Assembly (NCBI GenBank): GCA_030590185.1
Contig: JAUUZB010000429.1
Coordinates: 1-5,041, forward strand
Origin: Deltaproteobacteria bacterium
Lineage (GTDB): Bacteria; Myxococcota; XYA12-FULL-58-9; JAUUZB01
Direction: 5' to 3'
DNA: 5,041 nucleotides
Under the pieces are notes generated by a model. That model saw only the letters and a list, made by a program, of their open reading frames with translations. It was not told the origin of the DNA and made no database searches. Positions 1 through 5,041 of the stretch are shown piece after piece (the first letter of the stretch is position 1; each line of letters opens with the position of its first letter). The position numbers and the translations under genes are program-made.

Positions 1-29
1 CCCCCTCGGGCCCCCGGTAGTCTTTGCCC

Positions 30-2072
30 ATGAAGATCTCGACGGTCGCTGTGATCGGCGCCGGTACCATGGGCAGCGGCATCGCCCAGAAGCTCGCCAC
101 CGCCGGACTCAGCGTGGTGTTGGTCGACACCCATCAAAAAGCGGCGGAGGCGGGTCGGCAGCGGATCGAGCGGGTTCTGGTCGAAGGCCTGGAGAAGGAG
201 CTCTTCACCGGCGACGAGGTCGATCGCATCCTCGATCGCATCCGGCCCACCACGGAGCTCGCCGAGGTGCGCGAGGCCGAGCTCGTCATCGAGGCGATCG
301 ACGAGGTGCTCGATGCCAAGCGCGCCCTGTTCGCAGAGCTCGGGGAGCTCACGACCCCAGAGACGATCCTCGCCACCAACACCACCTCCTTTCTGGTCGG
401 GGAGCTCGCCTCGGCCTGCCGCGCCCCGGAGCGGGTATTGGGGCTGCACTTCTTCTTCCACCCGGTGAAGAACCACCTGGTGGAGGTGGTCGAGCACGCC
501 GACACCGCCGAGGAGGTGAGCGCGGCGGCCTGGCAGCTGATGGAGCGGATCGGCAACGCACCGATCGCGGCGCGGGACGCCCCCGGCTTCCTCGTTTATC
601 GCTTCTGGGTGCCACTCACCAACGAGGCGGTGCGGATCCACGAGGAGGGGGTCAACCTCGCGACGATCGAGGAGGTCGCCAAGGGGACCTTCGGCACCAA
701 GCGCGGCCCCTTTGAGTTGATGAACCTGGCCGGCATCCCGGTGGCGCTGCAAGCCGCCCGCTCCCTGCAAGAGCGCCTCGGCGAGCTCTACGCCCCCCCA
801 CCGGCGCTGGCTCTGCAGGTGCACAACGGCACGCCGTGGGAGCTCACCGGGGAGATCGACTTCGAGCGCGCCTCTGAGATCGCCGATCGCCTGTGCGGCA
901 TGGTCTTTCACGTGGCGCTGCAGCTGGTCTCGGACGGCGTGGGCAGCATCGACGACGTGGACGTGGGCGCCCGGATGGGCTTGCACTGGCCGCTCGGCCC
1001 GTTCGAGATGATGAACAACTTTGGGCTCGAACAAACCCGGGAGCTCTGTAGGCGCGTCGAGGTTCGTCACGACCTCGAGCCACCGGGCCGCCTAACCGAA
1101 CAGCTCGGCCGCGCCGCGCCCTTTGAGCTGAGCCGCGTGTCCCAGCGAGTCACCAAGGACGGCATCGCACGCCTAACCCTGAACCGACCGGACCGACTCA
1201 ACGTGCTCGGCCGCGAGATGATCCGGCAACTCGCCGTGCGTTTCGACGAGGCCGTCGGGGATCCCTCCGTGCGCGCCATCATCATCGCGGGTGCCGGCAA
1301 GACCTTCTCCAACGGCGCGGACTTGACGTCCTTGGCCAACCACGTCCGTTCCGGGGAGGTGCAGCCGATCCTGGACTGCGCCGCCGCGAGTCGGGAGGTG
1401 TTCACTCGGATCGCGAGTTGCGACAAGCCGGTGCTCTGCTTGCTCGATGGCGTGGCCAAGGGTCCCGGGGCTGAGTTGGCCCTCGCCTGCCATGGAATCG
1501 TGGCCACGCCGCGTGCGGCCCTGGCCTTCCCCGACTCCCAACTCGGTCTGTTGCCGGCCCACGGCGGCACCTGGCGACTGGCGCGGCGGGTGGGCAAGGG
1601 AGTGGCGCGCTATGTCCTCTACAGTGGGATTTCGCTCTCGGCGGATCAGCTGGTCGACACCGGCCTCGCCTGGCGCATCGTGCGGACCGAGCACGGCGAG
1701 GAGGTGGAGTCGGCCCTGCGCGAAGCGGTGCTCGAGGCGCCGGAGCGAGCTGGCGCACCGGTTCAGGTCGCGGCCTCGGAGATGAAGGACGTGGGCGCGT
1801 TTCTGGCCGCGGTCCCGGTTGAGGGTCTCGTGGACGGGAGTCTCACCCTGCCCGGCGGGGTGGGCAGCACACAGGTCGCCGAGGCGGTACGCCGTAAGGC
1901 GCCCAACGTCCTGACCTGGATCGCGGATTTGACCGAGTTGGCGGACCGCAATGACCACACCGCGGCCCTGGGTGCGGAGAAGACCGCCTTGGCCGAGGTC
2001 CTCGGCCACCCCAACGCCCTCGAGGGCCTCTCCGCCCTGTTCGAGGGTCGTCGGCCGCGCTTCGTGCGCTGA
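30..2072 (+). CDS. Bifunctional 3-hydroxyacyl-CoA dehydrogenase / enoyl-CoA hydratase (dehydrogenase-first fusion)
   Basis: Predicted cytoplasmic beta-oxidation enzyme of 680 residues: hydration of 2-enoyl-CoA by the C-terminal crotonase, then NAD-dependent oxidation of 3-hydroxyacyl-CoA by the N-terminal dehydrogenase. Residues 2-181 are a Rossmann domain with GAGTMG at 10-15 and the NAD-ribose acidic residue D33. Catalytic positions S120, H140 and E152 are present. Residues 183-275 and about 283-350 are two copies of the dehydrogenase C-terminal domain, each with a GPFE motif. Residues 366-680 are the crotonase: oxyanion-hole motif SNGADL (427-432), GPGAE with E482, LGLLPAHGGTWRL (505-517), and a typical NALEGLSALFEGRRPRF tail. 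Oddities: the dehydrogenase active-site Asn (human HADH N208) is Y190, and the second crotonase Glu (rat E164) is D502. The ATG at 30 was preferred to an in-frame TTG at 24; neither has a clear Shine-Dalgarno sequence, and only 29 bases lie upstream. The domain order is opposite to FadB and matches archaeal-type fusions. The family assignment is firm; substrate range and full activity are not. Confidence 0.93.
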   Translation: MKISTVAVIGAGTMGSGIAQKLATAGLSVVLVDTHQKAAEAGRQRIERVLVEGLEKELFTGDEVDRILDRIRPTTELAEVREAELVIEAIDEVLDAKRALFAELGELTTPETILATNTTSFLVGELASACRAPERVLGLHFFFHPVKNHLVEVVEHADTAEEVSAAAWQLMERIGNAPIAARDAPGFLVYRFWVPLTNEAVRIHEEGVNLATIEEVAKGTFGTKRGPFELMNLAGIPVALQAARSLQERLGELYAPPPALALQVHNGTPWELTGEIDFERASEIADRLCGMVFHVALQLVSDGVGSIDDVDVGARMGLHWPLGPFEMMNNFGLEQTRELCRRVEVRHDLEPPGRLTEQLGRAAPFELSRVSQRVTKDGIARLTLNRPDRLNVLGREMIRQLAVRFDEAVGDPSVRAIIIAGAGKTFSNGADLTSLANHVRSGEVQPILDCAAASREVFTRIASCDKPVLCLLDGVAKGPGAELALACHGIVATPRAALAFPDSQLGLLPAHGGTWRLARRVGKGVARYVLYSGISLSADQLVDTGLAWRIVRTEHGEEVESALREAVLEAPERAGAPVQVAASEMKDVGAFLAAVPVEGLVDGSLTLPGGVGSTQVAEAVRRKAPNVLTWIADLTELADRNDHTAALGAEKTALAEVLGHPNALEGLSALFEGRRPRFVR

Positions 2073-2226
2073 GGGGGAGCACCAAGAGGCCCCATGAGCC
2101 CTCCGGGCGGTGGGCGTGAGCGGTGCTCTGCCACTGGTCGCTGTGGCCCTCGGGTCAAGGAAGACGGACGCCTATCCACCCGGCGGGGCTGGAACTCGAC
2201 TGCCTGGGGAGGGACCGTGAATAGCC

Positions 2227-2255
2227 TTGCCGGGTCGCGTCTGGCAGCGTACAAA
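2227..2255 (+). promoter_or_regulatory. Candidate sigma-70-like promoter immediately upstream of the second gene
   Basis: TTGCCG at 2227-2232 and TACAAA at 2250-2255 are separated by 17 bases; each matches the sigma-70 consensus at 4 of 6 positions. The predicted transcription start (about 2262) falls on the ATG at 2261, so the message would have almost no leader. No Shine-Dalgarno sequence precedes that ATG, which agrees with leaderless initiation but also with a wrong start call or a distant promoter. The rest of 2073-2260 shows no clear hairpin terminator or small gene. In a G+C-rich genome such a match can arise by chance. Confidence 0.25.
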
Positions 2256-2260
2256 ATGCC

Positions 2261-4651
2261 ATGCGACGCCTGTTGATCCCCCTGTTGGCGCTGGCCTTCT
2301 GCTCCTGTGGTGATACCCAGGGCTGCGGCGGCGAGTCTGCGTATACCTACCCACGCGACGACGTGACGGCGGCCCCCACCCGCCAAGCGGTTCGGGTGCG
2401 GTTGACCGAGACCGGGTTGGCCTCGGTTGCCGAGGGGGTCCCTGACTTGATCGCGGCCGGATGCGTGGACGCGCCGGCGGATGGCACCGCCTCCTGCGCC
2501 ATGGATCCAAACCCGATCTACCCGAACCGGGTGCGGTTCTACATGGGCTCGGACTCCATCTCACCGGCCAGCTACCTGGCCATCGACCTCGACAGTATGG
2601 AGGGGAACATCCGCGTCGGCTTGATCTCCGACGGCGGCGGCGCCGGCCGGCTGGCGGTGACCATGGGCTGCGACGCGCCGGCGATCTCCCAGTGCTCCGA
2701 CCAGGCGGCCTACGGCGATCAGTACATCACCGGTTCCCTCGACATGGTGGTTTATCCCGCCGAGTTCGCGGCCTGTTTCGTCAATGAGGACGCGCCGCCG
2801 GGCTTCGTGATCCGCTCGATGCGCTTCGACGTCCGACCGCGCATCGAGCTCGGCGCCGATCTCAAGCCGTACCTGGTGCTGGACCGCGAGGACGTCAACG
2901 TTGTCATGGACGTCGAGTTCAACATCGTGGTGGGCGCGGAGCTCTCGGATCCGGCCTGTGACACCGACGTGCCCATATTCGGCGACATGTGCAGTTTCGA
3001 GTGTGGCCTGATCAACTGGGGTGAGGCCTTCACCGAGTTCCTGTTCGAGACCATGCTCATCGACGATCTGCTGGCCAACAGCATCGTCGATCTGGTGCTC
3101 CAACAGTTCGCCGAGAGCACCCTCGAGACCGAAGGCGCCCTGGATCTCGGCGAGCAGTTGCCGATTGGCAACCCCCGGGCCACCCCCACCGGTTTCCTGT
3201 TCTCAGCCACCGTCGCCCAACTCAGCGCGACCCCGCCGGTTCATTCACCGTCGGTCACCGGCAACACCGACAACCTCGGCTGGAACTTCGATTTTGATGT
3301 CGGTTTCTGCGCCGAGCACGGTCCCTGCGTGCCCGAGATCACGCCTCCCTCCTTTGCCCTGCCCCCGGCGCCCGACGTCGGCTCACAGGTGCTGGCCCTC
3401 GACCCGGACACCGGCGATCCCGTGATGGAGGACTTTGACCTCGCGCTATTGCTCGGTGACGCCGTGTTGCAGCGCGCGGCCTTCGAGCTGTTCGACAGCG
3501 GCGGCCTGTGCATGAACATCAAGGCGGAGGGGGTAGGGGGCGGCACGCTCGTGCCCACGGTGGCGATGGTGAGCTTGCTGGCCCCCGGGTTGGCCGATCT
3601 GGCCCCGGATGCAGCGCCGGTGAACATCGTGCTCTCGCCGCGCTACCCGCCGGTGATCAAATACGGCTCCGGCCAGCTGATCGGCGAGGAGGTCGACAGC
3701 CACCTGAGCATCATCTGGCCCGAGCTCTGGATCGATCTCTACCCCTTGGTGGACGACTCCCACGTGCGTGCCCTCACCTTCACCGTCGACCTTCTGGCGG
3801 GCGCCAGCATGGAGGCCACCCCCACCGGCGACATCGCCCTGATGATCGATCGGCTGGAGCTGATCAACGTGTCCGAGGTCTACAACGAGATGACCGCTCC
3901 CTTTGATACCGAGGGCCTCGAGACGCTGCTCGGCATGATGTTGCCGCTGGTGCTCACCGGCGATCCGATCGAGGTGCCGCTCGCCAGCGACTCACTCGGC
4001 ATGCCCTTTGGGGTCAGGATGCGCGCCATCGATCAGGCCGGACCCGAGGGCGACTACCTCGCCGTCTTCCTGCGCTTCTGTAATGGCGACGCCATGGCCG
4101 ATCCGCTCAACACCCTGTGTTTTACCCCCGACCCCGGAGCAGGCACCGGCAAGGGCACCGGCAGCGGCAACCTAGCGGCGGGCCTGGTCTCCGGCCCAGG
4201 GACCGGCGAGGAGATCTCCACCGTGCGGGTGAGCGCCACCAGCGATCTCGCCAGCGGCGCCGATCTCGAGCTCGCCTATCGCGTTGACGGCGGCCCCTGG
4301 TTCAACTTCCGCGGCTCGGGCAGTGACGGCCTCTTCGCCCTGCGCCACCCGCGCCTGGCGGTTGAAGGCGAGCATCAACTCGAGGTGGTCGGTCGCCACC
4401 GCTGGCGACCGGACCGCTGGAGCACTCCGTATGAGCTGACCGTCACTATTGATCGGCCGGAGGTGGTCGCGCCGCGCCCGACGGCCACCACTATCTCGAT
4501 GACGCCCATTCCGGTGCCCCCGGATGCCGTCGAGTCGAGCGACCTGGCTGCTTCCGATCCAGCCACTGGCTGCAACGCTACGGGCCGGTCCGAGTGGCTC
4601 TTGGTCCTGCTCGGTCTCTTGCTCCTGTGCGTGCGCGCCCGCCGTCGCTAG
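2261..4651 (+). CDS. Surface-anchored BPI/TULIP-like lipid-binding protein with MYXO-CTERM tail
   Basis: 796-residue exported protein. Residues 1-16 form a signal sequence (RR, then a hydrophobic core LLIPLLALAF) ending in CSC; C14 or C16 could be a lipoprotein cysteine, although neither lipobox is canonical. Residues 43-620 resemble, in order, the two halves of vertebrate BPI. AVRVRLTETGLASVAEG (43-59) recalls the BPI N-terminal strand and helix. FLFETMLIDDLLANSIVDLV (260-279) fits the long helix. AAFELFDSGGLCMNI (406-420), then VNIVLSPRYPPVIKYGSGQL, then LLAGASMEATPTGDIALMID (511-530) follow the pattern of the BPI C-terminal half. The likeness comes from memory, not a computed alignment. 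Residues 626-650 are a Gly-rich linker, about 653-730 an Ig-like beta-sandwich (YRVDGGPW, EGEHQLEVVGRHRW), 731-768 a Pro/Ser/Thr linker, and 769-796 the sorting tail. There are 18 cysteines, many closely spaced (68/79, 137/145, 244/248, 350/356, 607/620), as expected for an oxidising extracytoplasmic setting. Ligand unknown. Location is well supported; the TULIP fold is moderately so. Confidence 0.85.
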   Translation: MRRLLIPLLALAFCSCGDTQGCGGESAYTYPRDDVTAAPTRQAVRVRLTETGLASVAEGVPDLIAAGCVDAPADGTASCAMDPNPIYPNRVRFYMGSDSISPASYLAIDLDSMEGNIRVGLISDGGGAGRLAVTMGCDAPAISQCSDQAAYGDQYITGSLDMVVYPAEFAACFVNEDAPPGFVIRSMRFDVRPRIELGADLKPYLVLDREDVNVVMDVEFNIVVGAELSDPACDTDVPIFGDMCSFECGLINWGEAFTEFLFETMLIDDLLANSIVDLVLQQFAESTLETEGALDLGEQLPIGNPRATPTGFLFSATVAQLSATPPVHSPSVTGNTDNLGWNFDFDVGFCAEHGPCVPEITPPSFALPPAPDVGSQVLALDPDTGDPVMEDFDLALLLGDAVLQRAAFELFDSGGLCMNIKAEGVGGGTLVPTVAMVSLLAPGLADLAPDAAPVNIVLSPRYPPVIKYGSGQLIGEEVDSHLSIIWPELWIDLYPLVDDSHVRALTFTVDLLAGASMEATPTGDIALMIDRLELINVSEVYNEMTAPFDTEGLETLLGMMLPLVLTGDPIEVPLASDSLGMPFGVRMRAIDQAGPEGDYLAVFLRFCNGDAMADPLNTLCFTPDPGAGTGKGTGSGNLAAGLVSGPGTGEEISTVRVSATSDLASGADLELAYRVDGGPWFNFRGSGSDGLFALRHPRLAVEGEHQLEVVGRHRWRPDRWSTPYELTVTIDRPEVVAPRPTATTISMTPIPVPPDAVESSDLAASDPATGCNATGRSEWLLVLLGLLLLCVRARRR
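2387..4120 (+). other. Proposed tandem TULIP (BPI-like) region, residues 43-620
   Basis: The first proposed half spans residues 43 to about 320 and the second about 390 to 620. They are joined by a Pro-rich stretch (TPPSFALPPAPDVG, 361-374) placed like the linker between the BPI halves. In BPI-family proteins each half is a curved barrel with a hydrophobic groove that holds a lipid acyl chain. At about 578 residues this region is longer than mature BPI (about 456), so insertions must be assumed, notably the Cys-rich segments at 137-172, 233-248 and 350-356. A different beta-rich fold is possible. Confidence 0.5.
4565..4648 (+). other. MYXO-CTERM-type sorting signal, residues 769-796 of the second protein
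   Basis: The tail reads TGCNATGRSEW, a hydrophobic run LLVLLGLLLLCV, then RARRR and the stop. Gly-Cys, one short transmembrane helix and a terminal Arg cluster are the three parts of the MYXO-CTERM signal, which in myxobacteria directs processing by a myxosortase and display on the cell surface. C771 is the expected processing or attachment residue. The preceding 731-768 is a Pro/Ser/Thr/Asp-rich spacer, as usual for surface stalks. Confidence 0.8.
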
Positions 4652-4655
4652 GCGT

Positions 4656-4670
4656 GAGGCCTGGCGCCTC
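4656..4670 (+). terminator. Weak hairpin just after the second gene
   Basis: GAGGC (4656-4660) pairs with GCCTC (4666-4670) around a 5-base loop, starting 5 bases after the stop codon. No T-rich tract follows, so it is not a typical Rho-independent terminator. It could be a 3'-end stabiliser or chance in G+C-rich DNA. Confidence 0.2.
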
Positions 4671-4704
4671 GACTGGACCATAGTGAACGAGATCCGTTTC
4701 ATTT

Positions 4705-4788
4705 CCGTTCGTCCTGAGCCGTGGCTGGCGATCGCCGGCCGCGTGTCGAAGGGCCCTTCGACTCGCTTCGCTCGCTCAGGGCGAACGG
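4705..4788. repeat. REP-like imperfect inverted repeat
   Basis: The outer arms CCGTTCGTCCTGAGC (4705-4719) and GCTCAGGGCGAACGG (4774-4788) are complementary except for one T/G position. At the centre GTCGAAGGGCCCTTCGAC (4745-4762) is a perfect 18-base palindrome. Between them the arms differ: 25 bases on the left (4720-4744) against 11 on the right (4763-4773). The motif combination (TTCGTCCTGAGC, TCGAAGGG, CCTTCGAC, CTCAGGGCGAAC) matches a class of dispersed intergenic inverted repeats seen in many high-G+C bacteria, whose spurious translations include peptides like PELVEG and FDKLR. The class is recalled rather than searched. It may be spread by a RAYT-type transposase elsewhere; none is in this window. 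Confidence 0.7.
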
Positions 4789-4854
4789 CAATGGGGAACA
4801 TCAGCTCACCACGCCTCGGCCGCCGCACGCGAATGCCCCGAGCTACGCAACAGC

Positions 4855-4894
4855 CCCAAGAAAAGAAACCGAAGCGAGACGCGCAGCGGCTCGC
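4855..4894 (-). terminator. Possible minus-strand terminator at the left edge of the hairpin array
   Basis: On the minus strand the hairpin of unit 1 (4894 to 4874) is followed by TTCGGTTTCTTTTCTTGGGG, a T-rich stretch. A G+C-rich stem followed by T residues could end transcription of a gene entering from beyond 5041. The T tract begins with an interrupted run and the same hairpin also occurs without a T tract in the other units, so this is tentative. Confidence 0.25.
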
Positions 4895-5031
4895 GAAGAC
4901 CGGAGCGAGACGGCGCAGCCGGCTCGCGGAGTGTGCGGAGGGAGACGCCGCAGGCGGCTCCCAAAGCAGCGGAGTGAGACCCCAAAGGGGGCTCACGGAG
5001 CGCGCAGCGAGACGCGCAGCGGCTCGCGGAG
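4871..5031 (+). repeat. Tandem array of five covarying hairpins
   Basis: Five hairpins lie at 4874-4894, 4905-4927, 4940-4962, 4974-4996 and 5007-5027, with start-to-start periods of 31, 35, 34 and 33 bases and spacers of 10-12 bases. Each has a 5-bp outer stem, an A opposite a G, a 3-4 bp inner stem and a 3-base loop. Outer stems are GCGAG/CTCGC in units 1, 2 and 5, GGGAG/CTCCC in unit 3 and GTGAG/CTCAC in unit 4. Inner stems are CGC/GCG, CGGC/GCCG, CGCC/GGCG, CCCC/GGGG and CGC/GCG. Loops are GCA, but AAA in unit 4. GAGAC and GGCTC are invariant in all five. Pairing is kept through coordinated changes on both sides. The active strand is unknown; the plus strand is given because the upstream gene reads that way. 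Confidence 0.85.
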
Positions 5032-5041
5032 CCCCAAAAAA

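Larger units (their letters stand above)
4652..5041. other. Gene-free repeat-rich tail of the window
   Basis: This 390-base stretch has no convincing gene on either strand. It contains a short hairpin just after the stop (4656-4670), an REP-like inverted repeat (4705-4788), about 80 bases without recognised structure (4789-4870), and an array of five hairpins (4874-5027). The window stops inside or just after the array, so its true extent is unknown. Confidence 0.7.

Noticed and set aside
1173..2009. Open frame of 278 codons antisense to the crotonase domain
   Set aside because: The plus-strand frame has clear crotonase motifs throughout. The antisense product has no motif and its length is explained by high G+C codon bias.
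2094..2276. Small plus-strand frame of 60 codons in the spacer
   Set aside because: It overlaps the start of the second gene, has no ribosome binding site and no recognisable sequence; it is compatible with chance.
1763..2386. Minus-strand frame of 207 codons covering the spacer between the two genes
   Set aside because: Most of it is antisense to the end of the first gene and the start of the second; the translation is Arg/Pro-rich with no domain.
4143..4168. Short tandem GGCACCGGC-like DNA repeat in the second gene
   Set aside because: It encodes the Gly-rich linker (GTGKGTGSG) and is explained by that low-complexity protein segment.
4727..4736. GCGATCGC palindrome like the cyanobacterial HIP1 element
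   Set aside because: It occurs inside the left arm of the REP-like repeat, and I did not notice repeated copies elsewhere in the window as would be expected for HIP1; the rest of the window points to Myxococcota.
4172..4996. Open frame of 274 codons on the minus strand running from the hairpin array into the second gene
   Set aside because: Its first part translates the hairpin array and the REP-like repeat (giving low-complexity peptide such as RPERAKRVEGPFDTRP), and the rest is antisense to the Ig-like and anchor region. It has no recognisable domain and is typical of G+C-rich shadow frames.
4871..5031. CRISPR array
   Set aside because: The period of 31-35 bases is too short for repeat plus spacer, the 10-12 base gaps are not spacers, and the repeated units differ by paired changes instead of being identical.
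5031..5041. Terminal CCCCAAAAAA as a terminator tract for the plus strand
   Set aside because: A plus-strand terminator needs T residues after the hairpin; here the run is A. On the minus strand the T run lies before the hairpins, not after.

Overview
This G+C-rich window looks like the chromosome of a myxobacterium or a relative (Myxococcota). The main evidence is the C-terminus of the second gene. It has a Gly-Cys pair, a short hydrophobic helix and an Arg cluster, the layout of the MYXO-CTERM sorting signal, which is largely confined to that group. The species cannot be named from the sequence. The window holds two plus-strand genes that fill it up to 4651, then a gene-free tail of 390 bases rich in inverted repeats.

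Layout. 30-2072 encodes a fused 3-hydroxyacyl-CoA dehydrogenase / enoyl-CoA hydratase, with the dehydrogenase at the N-terminus and the crotonase at the C-terminus. It should carry out two consecutive steps of fatty-acid beta-oxidation, but one dehydrogenase active-site residue and one crotonase catalytic residue are substituted. 2073-2260 is a 188-base spacer with a weak sigma-70-like promoter placed so close to the next ATG that the transcript could be leaderless. 2261-4651 encodes a 796-residue exported protein. It has an N-terminal signal sequence with lipobox-like cysteines, a long region that resembles both halves of the BPI/LBP/CETP (TULIP) lipid-binding proteins in order, a Gly-rich linker, an Ig-like beta-sandwich and the MYXO-CTERM tail. 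4652-5041 has no convincing gene. It contains an REP-like imperfect inverted repeat (4705-4788) and a tandem array of five small hairpins (4874-5027).

The two most interesting items are the hairpin array and the BPI-like protein. In the array, stem base pairs change together from copy to copy, while an internal A/G mismatch and the flanking GAGAC and GGCTC pentamers stay fixed. This is a signature of selection or copying on structure. The BPI-like protein would be a bacterial, surface-anchored member of a lipid-carrier family best known from animals. A link between the lipid-degrading enzyme and the lipid-binding surface protein is suggestive only: the genes are adjacent and co-oriented, but the spacer makes a shared operon uncertain.
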